NCBI GenBank assembly: GCA_946803715.1
Contig: CAMPET010000053.1
Coordinates: 185,233 to 216,640 of the forward strand
From: Beroe ovata
Taxonomy: Eukaryota > Ctenophora > Nuda > Beroida > Beroidae
Reading direction: 5' to 3'
Length of the DNA: 31,408 bases
The position numbers and the translations under genes were made by a program. Below, piece by piece: positions 8,443 through 20,061 of this stretch; position 1 is the first letter of the stretch, and each line of letters starts with the position of its first letter. The notes beneath the pieces were generated by a model that saw nothing but the letters and a program-made list of their open reading frames with translations, ran no database searches and was not told where the DNA came from.

Positions 8443-8740
8443 AAAAAAGAGTGGATCTTAGTTGACACGTACGTCGTACGGCTAACACCTGTATAAATTT
8501 TCAACATGATTGTGATTAGAGTGTTTAGCCCCAATGCCCATGCAGCAATCAGGAATTCAGAGGTCCTAAGTTCCGCTTGCATGGTTTGGAACATAGTTAG
8601 CATGAAAATAGTTAGCATGAAATAGGTATTCGGTCAACCAATCACAGTTAATTTCCCAAATTCGAGACGAATTGATGTGTACATGACGTGTGAGTGTATG
8701 TCCACTACCTAATTAGCCCAATTAGGCAGTAACACTGGTC

Positions 8741-8742
<2 letters not shown>

Positions 8743-8777
<35 letters not shown>

Positions 8778-8818
8778 CACACNCACACACACACACACAC
8801 TCACACACACACACACAC
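8743..8818 (+). repeat. (CA)n microsatellite with an N
   Basis: Nearly pure CA repeat with the N at 8783, probably an unresolved repeat length or contig join. It is the inverted complement of the two GT arrays 300-600 bases upstream. Confidence 0.9.
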
Positions 8819-9076
8819 TTCTTTACTCTCATATGATATTGTCATATGCAGAGTAGTCACTATTCATAATGACTTGCATAATGACATCGTAATGACACTC
8901 GGCCAACATATAATCGCGGCTCATTTCCTGGTCCAAATCACCTGCTGCACTCTCGGTATAACAGAGCAATAATTCTCTGATTCATTCCCTCACCTCTCAC
9001 CCACAGTATCATCTCCCAAACCATCTCATATCCCTGCTGCTCTCAAATTTCTAATATTTCGGACTATTTAATGGCG

Positions 9077-9105
9077 CTTAAATGAACATAATATGTTCAT
9101 TTAAG
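9077..9105. repeat. Perfect 13-bp palindrome with 3-base centre
   Basis: CTTAAATGAACAT (9077-9089) and ATGTTCATTTAAG (9093-9105) are exact inverted copies around AAT. It is AT-rich and can form a cruciform or hairpin. It is not followed by a U-run and has no neighbouring gene. Confidence 0.7.
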
Positions 9106-9265
9106 TGACATTTAAGCCTCTTTACACAAGGTGTGCACTGTGCAGTGTGGGTTCATTTTTCAATGAACTCTAGGGGGAAATGGCGAGTGAGAAGGTGTGT
9201 TTGGGAGGGGCAGGGAGGAGAGAGGAGGTAAGGCAACACGGTTGTGCAACACGGTTGTAATGTTA

Positions 9266-9385
9266 CAGCAACATTTTGTGTCGTATGTGGGTCTCTTAAA
9301 CATAAGTGAGAGAACCAGCAACATATTGTGTCGTGTGTGGGTCTCTTAAACCAGCAACATATTGTGTCGTATGTGGTTCTAACAA
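9266..9385 (+). repeat. Three-copy direct repeat, 36-50 bp period
   Basis: CAGCAACATATTGTGTCGT-type units start at 9266, 9316 and 9352, each followed by ATGTGGGTCTCTTAA or a variant. The first spacing is longer because of a 14-base insertion. The 76-codon minus-strand frame through it contains an HTTQYVAG repeat and is probably only the translated repeat. Confidence 0.75.
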
Positions 9386-12095
9386 AGTATATAGGTAGGG
9401 GTAAACCTGCATCACCTCCTCTATAGAAATCAGGAGATGGTTCAATCGATCACCTCGGTGTGGGAACTGGGAGAATAACCATACCGTGACGGATTTTACC
9501 GTGTAGCATCCTATACATATTACCATGCAGTGATGAAATGATCCTTGTGGAATGTTACATGCCTCTCTCCCCCCCCCACATGCTTGTTAAAATATGGCCC
9601 GGCATTTTCCATTTTGAACATCCCGGGGAATCCAACTTCCTTCACGTCCTAATCATCTCTTTCCAAGAAAACAATTTCCACATATTCTGAAACGAGCTGG
9701 AGTGATTAGAGAGGACTGGTATCTGGAACTTGCGAACCTGCTCCGATCCACGTGCAAAATGATAAAGTTGGCATCGTTCCAAAAATGGGGGGGAGGGTGA
9801 TGTTTACACACCTGCTACACCATTTTAGTAGCTCTCTCGGCGAGGGTTTTACAAAGGAGTACTACTTGGTTGTACCGAGGTTACAGCTGCAGTGTGCTTT
9901 ATGAAGGAGCAGTTTTGATACACTTCACAACAGGTGCAAATTTCTTATTAAATACCTGGCTACGGTCTGGCGATATCGATGTGGTCACTGGATTCGGAAT
10001 AGCTTCTAATTCGGGGATCTCCGATAACCTCAATGGGCTCGATTGATAGCGTTGGTTATTTATAGAGTTGCATACACGACAAACTGGACAAATTTCGGAT
10101 GGATACAGTTCAAAAGAAGCTAATTATCGAAACTTATTATGATCTTGACAGCTTATTGATTTGGTTATTGACTGTCACTCCCATTTCTTGAGATCAATAA
10201 ATCACGCACGATGGTCTGAGCGATCCCCACGGAGGAACTCCGATTTCCACTTTGATTCCGGTATTCTTGGAATTCCCCGGAAATCTGGGAACTTTCCACT
10301 GAAATTTCAGCCCCACAAAATGGAGCTGTCTTTTCCCAGACTTTTGAATGACGGAATAGTTCTTTTAATATGCTGAACATTCCTGACCTTGACTGTCTAA
10401 AGATAGAGGGGAATGTGAACTATGCTGGTTGGAATGATAATGCCATCATGAATCCATAGAAATGATGGATATGCCGCATTCTGGTTGTTTAGAGTCATGG
10501 CGTCGTCAGAGATGAACAAATAGATTTGAGGAGATGGGTGAGGAGGGAGGGTTTTTTCAGAGTTCAGCGACAGTTCACTGACACTACAAATTTTGCACAA
10601 ATTTACACCAGTCGCATGATGATAGTAACCTGATAATCTCCTTGACTATCATGTACAGCAGTCTGTAGTTGCTACCTATACCTTTGTCCCTGGTGAGTTT
10701 TCTAATTCTTGCTTTAAGTAGCTGTGTTACTAGACCCGCCCTCTTTTTCAGTTATATGTGTTTTTGTGTGTATGTATGTGTTGGTTTGTATGTGTATGCA
10801 GGTGTGTTGGCTATAACTGAGTGTTATCTATCTAGCGTACTCATAGTGCAATGAAAGATCGCTACTTTACCCTAAGAGACGACTTCAATTCTCAATTATT
10901 ATCCCTTTTAAGGAAATCAGGACCCATTCATTATGAATTTACATCATGAATTTACTATATTTCTCGGCCATCTAATGACAGATAAAGGTATAATAGTTCA
11001 CTTTACAGTGCGTCAATCCATGACTCCCGACAATTTCAAGGTTCATTGAGCATCCATTCACACACCCACGCCCTCACACCAAACTGCCTAGAAACAATAC
11101 AACCCTTTGTCGTATCTCTAGCCAGACTTCTTCCCTCATGGGATTTTGAAGCTTGGCTCTCCCATTTCTACCCAATCTGAATGGAAGAATCCTTCCCTCA
11201 TCATAAAAGCAGTGTGTGTATGTTGTTTCATGTTCTAACCCATCTATAGTCTCCCCTCCCCACCTCTCTTTCTCGGTGCAGTCATTTCTGGGAATCAGTC
11301 GAACTATATATTGAGGAGAGAGAAGGGGGGTCACACGTCAGGAAAGTCTCAACTTTGCGGAGATGTACAATTTTCCGTATTATACGAAACATGTCTTTCT
11401 TCCCTGGAAGGAGGGAGGGAGGAGGGGTAACCTGAAACCATTTTTTGCGATTGCCAATTTCATGGATGATTACAAAAACCATTCAAATATCAACGACCGA
11501 TACTATTTCCAGGGTGGTGACCATTACACTCATTTTATTGAGGATGCCGTGGTGTACTAAAGTCGTATGAACGTGACCACTGACCATTAGATGAGGTCTT
11601 ACAACCAGATCTGAATGCAGTCAAAGCGTTAACTTCAAAGTGCAGCGGTGAGTTTTTTTCACATCATTCTTAAATTATCCATGATAATATTCAATGATGT
11701 GTCGTCGACGATAGAAAATATTCTAATAAATGAGATTTTCATGAAAATTTAACTCAAAAAAGGGTGGTTAAATCCGGTCGCATAATTTAAGTGTGCATGT
11801 TTTATGCATGCTGAAAACTCGAATGGCGTGTTATAAATTCTATCTTTAGACGACACTCCTTTACATAAGCTCTATAATTTAAACCATGCTTCTATTTATA
11901 GCTATGTGAAGCACTATTTTACACTTATGGCAATAAATTGTTCTAAAAAGTCCCTGTTCAAGTCACTAAAGTACTCATTCTGGTCTTAGTTCATTGATCT
12001 GTCTCTACCAATATTGTTGTACATAGTGTTCACTGTTCACCACTTGGGAACGTGTGAACGGAGGATAATGGAATAAAGTTCTACTTATATTTTAT
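9386..12095. other. Long gene-poor intergenic stretch
   Basis: This holds a poly-C run (about 9569), a GT-rich patch (about 10745-10805), the perfect palindrome CTGAAATTTCAG (10299-10310) and several ORFs of 60-86 codons on both strands, including a pair that overlap antiparallel at 10161-10380. None has a recognisable domain, and overlapping frames argue for chance. A 65-codon ATG frame at 11363-11560 has a protein-like composition at its end but no other support. Confidence 0.45.
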
Positions 12096-12100
12096 CCAAG

Positions 12101-12176
12101 CCGGCGTGATATCGCCACTCCAGTCTACAGCACCGGCATGATACCACTGCTCTTTTGCTCAGCGCCGGCATGATAG
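12101..12176 (+). repeat. CCGGCRTGATA motif, three copies at exact 32-bp spacing
   Basis: CCGGCGTGATA starts at 12101 and CCGGCATGATA at 12133 and 12165. The first two are followed by CCACT-containing sequence, and the rest of the unit is diverged. Exact 32-base phasing suggests an old tandem repeat with one better-kept segment. Confidence 0.65.
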
Positions 12177-12348
12177 TTAAACCGGTACTGTTTAGGGGGG
12201 CGTGACCAGCTTGCCATGAGGCGTGTATATATTGTTCCGGGCATCTACCAATAAGTTAGATCAATGCGACAATTGCGAAAATATTGAAAGTGGAACATGG
12301 AACTTAACTTCATCGTTCATTATTTCGGCGCCAGAAAGCCCTGACGGC

Positions 12349-12447
12349 TGACACCACTTTAGTTTGACACCATTTGATCTGTAACTTCACAGCCTTTCTT
12401 CTTGACACAACTTTCCTTTGACACCAGTAAACCTAGACACCACTTTT
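12349..12447 (+). repeat. TTGACACCACT cluster 1 (five units)
   Basis: Units around TTGACACCACTTT occur with their GACAC cores near 12350, 12366, 12403, 12420 and 12436, with T/C-rich spacers of variable length. The same motif clusters again near 24.9, 25.7 and 30.2 kb. Confidence 0.65.
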
Positions 12448-15272
12448 CCTTTACAACACTCGACCATGAATCTGTATCTAGACACAGGTTGCACATACAG
12501 TCTGAAACACCCAAAAGCTGTCTGATTTCGCCACTCTTAATTCAACCGAGAAACATCATGGTGTCAATATGATGTAATGGTCACTTCTCCCTGCTTTTGG
12601 TTTAGCTGAGAGAATGAATTTCATTTTGAGATAAGACGCTTAAACCGGGTAGATAATGAGGGTCAGCTGTGTGGTATTGTGCATTCCATAACTCTGTTAT
12701 CTTGGTGAAACGTAGGGAGGTAACACCCATTTACATGTCTTGATGAGATTGAGGAATTGGCATTGTTTCAAAAATTGTATGTGTAGGGAATGCCTGGTTT
12801 GAGGATAAATTCAAATATTATAGGTGCAACAATGCAACATCCCACCTGTTGTACATCATGAAAGCGATATCATCAAACCAGTGACCACTATGGTTTCTTT
12901 TCCGGAGGTTTTGGAAGATAAACGATATTAACGACCGAAGCATCGGCTTAATAGTACCTGATACTATCAAGTCACATGATAAAACCGAGTTCATACCGTA
13001 TGTTGAGATTGTTGTTACCGCTTCCCAGTTCCCACGCTTCTATCAAAAAGAAGTGATCAGTGATGTGTCAAGAAATTTACATCGATCAGTATTTTTATTT
13101 GTCACATTATCGATACCTATATCGAAATAATGTCTTAATAATGTTCAAGATGTACCTGATTTATTCTTCCCCCCCTTGCTGCCTCTTAGAGTCTCTATAT
13201 GTTTGTTTGTTTGTTTGTTTGACTGATTGATTGTTATAGTTCTGTTCTGTTGTTCCATGTTGTTGGAATGAATGCTAATTAAGCACCAGCTGTAGCAACA
13301 GAGAATATTAATTGACCGCTTCAAATTAATCAGCTGAAGAATATTATAGTGTACGTGCCTTTTCAGTATTTCCTCTGAACCCGAGAAGAAAATTCCCTGG
13401 GAGAAAATCACTTTTTCTGCGATGAATGAGGATGTCTTGTGACATCAATTACTAATCAATTTAGTGTTTTCCCGGTCACTAATTTCGTAGAAAAGACTTT
13501 TTCCCAATCTTCTGGGTCCCATGATCCAAGAATCTCATCAATTATAATGACCAATTTCTGTGCTGCGAATCACGAGATTTTAATTTGTGGCAGGAAACTT
13601 GATTGCCCTGCGTGACTTTTTCGTGGAGTCATGAGATCGGAATTTGAGGAAATTTTTGGGTCCTTCTTTCGTTGAGATGGCATTGTACCATTCAAGTACC
13701 TATGTCGGCAGTGCATAGGTAATGTTTAATGTATACAGCGTATATATTATACATTGTATACATTGCATATTGGATCATGGATATGATACACTGACAAACA
13801 TATAGCCATGATTGGGTCCACTGTTCAGATATCTGCACTTACCAATCTCTGTCACTTTGATAAATAGAAGCGAATTGAAATGTGGTATCGGACCCCATTA
13901 TCGAAGTGTAATATTCTTGATAAACCAATTCAATACATCATCAGCTACCAGCATACGTGTATACGTCATTGACTTGACAAATTAAACTTATCAAAACTTC
14001 GTTCTGATAAAGTGGTAATTTGATGAAATATCATTCACATGGTCTATCATGGTGTTGATTGAGTGTAACGGTTGTTAAAAACAGACATGGTTAGCGGTAG
14101 TCACTCAATTAGAGTGATATTTTCCAATGAGAAGATCACTATCTCAGTCAGAGTGAGTGGTAGAAAGCTGAAAAGCTCGAAGTTTTTCTGTAGAAATGAA
14201 CAATGTCTGAAGAACTTCAGTCTGATATGGAGCAAATTAACTATATCTCTCTGACGTGTGTCTAGATGGCGTTGTTAAGCTGGAAATTGTCCGAGCTACT
14301 TATGTCGTGACGACAAGTGCTGTGGACAATTAGATTTCCCTAAAATAACAGCGTTATAACCAGTCTTTCCCAGAGTTATTTCAAGAGATGGAGTGTCTTG
14401 GTATGTCTATGAATTTGAGTCAAATTGAGGATGTCAAGAATTTCAAAGTTGCTGAAATTTGCATCAATTCGGGAGAAACTTTGTCTTTTCTCCAGAAAAT
14501 CAAACAGAATAATTCATCATGGAAAATGCTTTGTGAGCTCGTGCATCTCAAATTAGCGGTCATATGTCACCTCATCAGTCATCATGTGATGAAAATAGAT
14601 CGTTTTCCACAATTCTGTACAATTTGAACAGAATATGATAAATGACGATGACGATCAAATGATTCGCCACAACTTGCGATTCGTACACTTTTCTCCGGAA
14701 ATACCACATTCGATATGGCGGCAAATTTTTTGTTCGACTCGGATCATAGGCTATTTATCCCAGAGTTTTTGCTCACAAAGAAATCCACCGTTACTATAAA
14801 CCTCTTACAAATTCTCAGACATAGAGCTCGTCACCAAATCTTCTAAGTGTGAGGATGTCATAGCTTCTCCATTCCCCCCTCCATGCTCCTACCTGTACGG
14901 GACTCGTTATTGAATTATAACACTGCTCTGCCGACATCACACGCGTCTCCCCCATGAGGGGCAATTACACCCTTCTCCCACCTTCCTTCCTCTCTCCTTC
15001 AAATTTGATGCTAAAGTAACGAGTATCGTTATTAAATCAATCCCCCTCCATCATCATGCACGGATGTCTCATTAGATCAAAAGATGAACCCAGACATAGG
15101 TACTCAAATTATTATTAACTGATGATTCGTGACGAAATATTCTAAAAACTATCATGAGGCAATCCGTGATATCGTATTATATCATACTTAGAACGGGGTA
15201 TCAACTTCCTCAAGAATGGAAGATGGGGACCCCCACGGGTTTCAACGTCCCTCAACCCCACTCCCCCCCCCC
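12448..15272. other. Gene-poor stretch with small repeats
   Basis: It contains a (GTTT)5 run at about 13201-13221, a 10-bp inverted repeat (AATGTATACA at 13728-13737 with TGTATACATT at 13755-13764) and a poly-C run at 15262-15272. ATG frames at 14072-14254 and 14388-14627 are short, unrecognised and lack conserved neighbours. No gene is called. Confidence 0.45.
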
Positions 15273-15906
15273 GTACAGCGTATAACCTATTTTCGGTCGT
15301 TACACGATCCTTCAGAGGTCGTGTTTTTACCCCTTGGGGCTGCTGGCATCGAGCCAACCACCATCATCATAAGATCGAGCCAAGACTCGAGCTTGTAATG
15401 TGAAATTGGAAGGGAGTTCATCCAATCTCATAGGTATGTATCTATCCGTCGACATGTTGGCGATATATGGTGGTATGAACCACATGACTCGGGCGCTATT
15501 ATGAGGACACTCTTCCAATCAAAGATTATTTCTATGAAAGATAAAGAGATGGAGTCTGTAAGTGGTACACCGGGGGAGGTTCGGCAGTAAGTGGCTGGAC
15601 GGCATNGTACGGCGCATAACCTATTTTCGGTCGTTACACGATTCTTCAGAGGTCGTGTTTTTACCCCTTGGGGCTGCTGGCATCGAGCCAAGCACCATCA
15701 TCATAAGATCGAGCCAACACTCGAGCTTGTGATGTGAAATTGGAAGGGAGTTCATCCAATCTCATAGGTATATATCTATCCGTCGACATGTTGGCGATAT
15801 ATATGGTGGTATGAACCACATGACTCGGGCGCTATTATGAGAACACTCTTCCAATCAAAGATTGTTTCTATGAAAGATAAAGAGAGGGAGTCTGTAAGTG
15901 GTACAC
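15273..15906 (+). repeat. 300-bp direct duplication containing an N
   Basis: Copy A (15273-15570) and copy B (15607-15906) are about 95-97 percent identical by eye, from GTACRGCGYATAACC to AGTGGTACAC. They are separated by 35 unique bases and the N at 15606, which directly abuts copy B. Copy A is preceded by a poly-C run. Minus-strand frames across both copies give similar short peptides and are not independent evidence for a gene. It may be an assembly artefact. Confidence 0.85.
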
Positions 15907-16369
15907 TGATAAATACTGATATGGACAGAAGACAGTAGTAGTATGGGCAGACGATCGGTTCAATCGCAGCATTTTGGTTGAATTCTGAGAAATAGAATGA
16001 TTTCTGTTTATTGTGTGTAAGACAAAAGCATCGGCTTTTAGAACATACATGTACATGCGCGGGCAATCACTCAGACTTAGAAGCAGACAAAGTGACTGCC
16101 TCTCAGAGACTTTGGCAATGAGACACTTTTGCACTCCTGAAGCGCTGTTCAAAGTGTCAGAGCGCTGCTCTAAGAAACCTGAATACTTTCCCGACGAAAG
16201 TTGGTAGTGTTACTGCCTGTGCACTCTGACGAACTTACATGTTGTCATGGTAATGCGATTTGTGATGTGTCATCAGTCACAGGGTGAAGTGGCAGTTACT
16301 GTCCTCCAGTGCTCTGTTATCATAAGAGTGAAAAGAATTTGTTGTATCACTCGAGCGTTGGAAACTGCC
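15907..16369. other. Intergenic DNA, nothing recognised
   Basis: Three or more short frames overlap here on both strands (15868-16207). None has recognisable features, and mutual overlap argues against coding. Confidence 0.4.
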
Positions 16370-16592
16370 CCCACTCCCTACTCTCTCTCTCTTCTCCTCA
16401 ACCCTTTCTCCTCAAACACTGGGAGTCTCATGACCCTTTCTCTCTCCCTGCCCATTCCCATCCCCTCCTCCCCTCTGTGAACCAAATGACTTCCCTATAA
16501 TCCCCTCTCCCCCTCAATTCTTCTCCCTTCACTCCCCTCTTCTCAGACCATCTTCTCTGTCTCCCTTCACTCCTCTCTTCTCAATCCCCTCT
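16370..16592 (+). repeat. Pyrimidine-rich (CT) tract
   Basis: About 220 bases are mostly C and T, with internally repeated phrases such as CTCCCTTCACTC and CTCTTCTCA at about 16525-16590. It could adopt H-DNA. The two frames over it (Leu/Ser/Pro-rich) are composition artefacts. Confidence 0.75.
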
Positions 16593-17076
16593 TCTGAGTG
16601 GGTGTGCGTGTGTTCCACCACTTAGAGTATAATTGATACCTCTCGTTCTCTCTCTCCCCCCCACGTGACAAGTAAATGCCACATGTTTCATTACGCATAT
16701 TATGTCGCAGTGAGCGGTGCTTATACTTGGATAGGTGCCACTGGTTTTTGGATTCGAGCCAAGGTTTTAATGGATTCTTGACAGATTTTCTTCGTTGGGT
16801 TTATGCCAGGTCTTTATTATTAAGCTGGATATACCTCCTGGGCAGTGAAAATGAATGTGTTTGTTTGGCAGGCGATGGTGGCAGGCTTGGCCACGACAAT
16901 TTATGTAAGCAATGTGAACGTTGCTCGGATTGTAATGTTGACTAATCTTTCAGGGTTGGCGTGGGAAACACGTTTCGAAAAGGAAGTTGACGGGCTTTTT
17001 GAAGACAGATTACTTCCTTTGAAGCAATTTGCAGGTACAGTTCAGTGGTTATATACCAACCCCAATAATATTTTTT
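16593..17076. other. Intergenic DNA, nothing recognised
   Basis: Two overlapping + strand frames (16676-16945, 16845-17117) end in or near a GT run and have no domain-like features. I see no support for a gene. Confidence 0.4.
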
Positions 17077-17347
17077 TGCTGTGTGTGTGTGTGTGTGTCT
17101 TGATAAACGGATTTTGAGTTTTTCAGTGATAGTGGTATGAAATAGTACCTATGCAGTGTGATTGTATTGTCATACGATTCCTCAATTCTCAGTAGTATGT
17201 ATAACACAGTACACACACAATACGGTTTACAAGATCTTTGCACACTTATGAGGTGTGTGTTTGTGTGTGTGTACAATTGCTATAGAGAGGTTCAGGGTGT
17301 TACCATCATGACGTCACTATAGCAACGCTATGTGTGTGTGTGTGTGT
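17077..17347 (+). repeat. Group of short GT microsatellites and a 9-bp inverted repeat
   Basis: GT runs lie at about 17081-17098, 17251-17271 and 17332-17347. Between them TTGCTATAG (17277-17285) and CTATAGCAA (17317-17325) are perfect inverted copies flanking a TGACGTCA site at 17309-17316. Confidence 0.6.
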
Positions 17348-17960
17348 TACGTCAGCACATGCGGCTATCATACACAAAAGGCACATCCCTCACACCCGCA
17401 ACATCTGCAGCAGACCGCCTCATTTAAGAGAGGCTTCTGAATAGGAGTATGTGTATTGAATATCATTATGCAACAATATGCTGCAACAATTATTGACTCC
17501 GCATAGGAGGCGATGGCAGAGGTTAGTAGGGGAGTGGGGCAAGTTAAGAGAATGTAGATCTTGCAATCGGGCAAGATTTGTATCCATAAAATCATAATGT
17601 TCTCTACCTACGCCTACAGCCGTTCTTAGCCAGAAATCTGTGCTACGATGTGGTTGATTCTCAGTTACTTTATCTCAAACAATAAGCATATGACGCACAT
17701 TGCAGCACAATTTGCCTTACATTTGAGAAGAAATCTTCTCAGATTGACGTTATACCCTCTCCCATTATACGACGGACTTTTGTTTTATTGATGACACTGA
17801 AAAGCTGATTCTCGAATATCTATAGTCTGATCACATACGCATGGAATAAGTGAATAATCTCTCAGCTTGAACATGTATAACATTAAACCATCACGAACGT
17901 CGAACATATATCATTGTCCGAAAAAAATCAGTGTAAGCGATGGTTCTCGAAAATTCCTGG

Positions 17961-18616
17961 TCAATAATTTTGTTCTTGGTGGTAGGATATTATCTTTGAC
18001 TCTACCAAAATTCTATCCAATTCCCATGCCCTGTCTTCTGTCTGGCTAGAAGCCAAAAAAGTTTCCATTTCGTTCACATCAGCTGCCTTTTCTCTAACAA
18101 CCATTTTGATTGGTTTATAGGGGTCACGTGGTGTAAAATGGTGGTCAGTGATTGGTTTTTCATCGGGTAGTTTCGGTTCAACAACATTCAAGTATTCAAC
18201 ACGTCCGATTTTAACACACACGTGTGTATGTCCAAAAGTTGTCATCAGGCACAACTACCATTTAAAACCATATAAATGGTTTAAGATATGCATCACGTTT
18301 TGGACCTGGTCCAATAACGACAGAGTTGATTTGGCGGAGAGTCCCCAGTTCTCACAAATTATCGTAGAATGGTTCCATGTTTACCAATTCTCAAACTCTG
18401 GCTTTTTCCCACCGATTTCAGCAAAAAGTGTTGACTCTTGCTTTTCTCTATGGCATCATGACTATAGTTTGAAAAACAAAAGTCATGGGAATAAGTGTGT
18501 AGCGATTGCATTTGACCAACTTGAGTAGCTTCCATTGATATATCTGATGGAAATTGTCGTCTTCTGAGAATTGGAGTAAATCTGAAGACAATTACTGGTT
18601 GCATCATCCATGACAA
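17961..18616 (-). pseudogene. Possible decayed or exonic coding sequence, minus strand
   Basis: Reading the minus strand from 18616 to 17961, open frames of non-repetitive, balanced amino-acid composition follow one another in different frames: one at 18616-18359, a short one around 18350-18260 and one at about 18254-17961. The last holds stretches such as PITDHHFTPRDPYKPIKMV. This resembles a coding sequence broken by frameshifts and stops, or exons of a spliced gene. No family is recognised, no domain was identified, and the two longer frames open on TTG rather than ATG. I have not reconstructed it. Chance is a serious alternative. Confidence 0.2.
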
Positions 18617-19554
18617 AAAGTCTCACGTGAGTCAAGGAGGGGATGTACTTGGCAACAAGAATTAATTATTTCATTGTGTTTGCTTTTAAAAGATGGATTC
18701 ATACATGGCGAAGTGTTTCGTCAAGTAATAACTATAGCATGTAATCTTGGCTCGGTTTGGAGAGTGTTTCCATAGAAGCATGGTGCATTTAAAGTGACCA
18801 TAGCAATCACTAACGTCACCCATGTAACATTTAGTTTAGACAATTTCATGGATGAACTTTTTAAAAGTTTTGACGTCACGAATATTATAGGTGATTGACT
18901 ATTTGAACGTTATCAATTCTTAGTGGGTGGCAAGTGAATGTTATCATAAATTCATCTTTCAAATATTAATTTTGTTGGGAGCAATCAAAAAGGAACTCCA
19001 AATATTACGTTATCAAGTGATTTTTGAGCGCATCTTCTCGAATAATCGTGAATCTTTGTAAAAAGTTTCTCAAAGTTTTCTCATACATTCATCATTCATG
19101 CCAGCTCAGACATAATATTCAAGCAAGCATCTGATTATCTCACATCTTCTCTGATTGGTTGGTTCCGTCACGTGAGTTGAATTTCCAGCATTATGATTGG
19201 TAGCCAGGGAGGTGCCTTGAGCTAGCGAGATATTGGCAATATGACAACGACTCCAAGCTAAATGGTTATCTTGGAGACTTAGAAATATGAGTGACATATT
19301 ATGGAAGGCTTTCTTCCCCAGCGATCAAGAATTGGCGGCATTTTTCTTCGATTTCGTGGGACTGTTCTGAAAACAGTGTTTTCGGTTTTCGCGGCATCTT
19401 TTCTCTCATTCAGCGAGAATTTCTCCTACAATTCGAAGATGAGGACTTACTCCGTATACAAAAGTCCAGTCTGGTGATCACCTGTCATCATTCTGTCATG
19501 TTCTGTCTTATGAATCTCGAGAAGGGACAAGAGAAAGAGTCCTCGGATCACGTG
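18109..19554. promoter_or_regulatory. Cluster of CACGTG and inverted CCAAT motifs
   Basis: CACGTG lies at 18125, 18219, 18624, 19169 and 19549. ATTGG (inverted CCAAT) lies at 18109, 18151, about 19154 and about 19196. TGACGTCA lies at 18871. This density is far above the chance expectation for CACGTG at this base composition (about 0.2 in 1.4 kb). It could be a regulatory region or chance plus repeat ancestry. No adjacent gene is identified. Confidence 0.25.
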
Positions 19555-20061
19555 AAATATCCTCAGGACTCAGGCTGACGTAATAAATTCCCAGGAACCT
19601 GACCATGCCTTGAAAAGGAATGTTTCCGATAAGCGATATTTGATATTTGTGGAATTATTGCACGAGATAACGCCCAGAATCTCACAGCTAATTGGATTTG
19701 GTGATAGGGACTCTGCATGGCCTATGATATTACCAGTTAATTGGATTTCACCTTGCAATATCCAACTTTATCACGTTGTATCGCGGTGAACTCACTCCCT
19801 TGTGATTTGGGTCTACCCAAGAAGTGTCACGTTGGGTTTTTAGAATTAAACTCCGTTCAAACTACATTCAAGATTTTCCTCGATTTAGTCCACAGTATAC
19901 CCAGAATCCATGACAGCCCCCATGATTTCAGCCCAAAACACTGCGAATCTTTGCCTGAATCCCATGATGCTTTACCAGTAATTCCAAGAGGGATTCCAAT
20001 ACCTTAGATGATAGAATCAACCTGCTGATATATAAAATTGTGAATGTATGCATCGAGAATG
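18660..20061. other. Intergenic DNA with no supported gene
   Basis: A 95-codon + strand frame (19291-19578) and shorter ones nearby show no domain. The sequence contains many CATGA/TCATG words but no clear repeat unit. Confidence 0.4.

Noticed and set aside
7973-8618. Cys/Val-rich and Thr/His-rich frames
   Set aside because: They are translated GT/CA microsatellites.
9241-9385. Possible CRISPR array
   Set aside because: Three diverged repeats at unequal spacing in an evidently eukaryotic window, with no cas genes. It is an ordinary direct repeat.
10161-10380. Antiparallel pair of 71-codon frames
   Set aside because: Both strands open over the same bases is expected where stops are scarce; neither has a recognisable feature.
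11363-11560. 65-codon + strand ATG frame rich in Asp/Asn/Tyr at its end
   Set aside because: Short, overlapped by minus-strand frames and without independent support.
14388-14627. 79-codon + strand ATG frame
   Set aside because: Some protein-like composition but too short, no homologous neighbour and no recognisable motif.
15941-15960. GGTTCAATCG resembling a tRNA T-arm
   Set aside because: No acceptor stem, D-arm or anticodon arm could be found around it. No tRNA or rRNA gene was recognised anywhere in the window.
15142-16152. Several overlapping minus-strand frames of 63-96 codons, some with identical N-terminal peptides
   Set aside because: The repeated peptides come from the 300-bp duplication around the N at 15606, and the frames overlap each other.
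18148-18528. 126-codon + strand frame
   Set aside because: It opens on ATT rather than ATG, and overlaps the opposite-strand frames with no recognisable domain.
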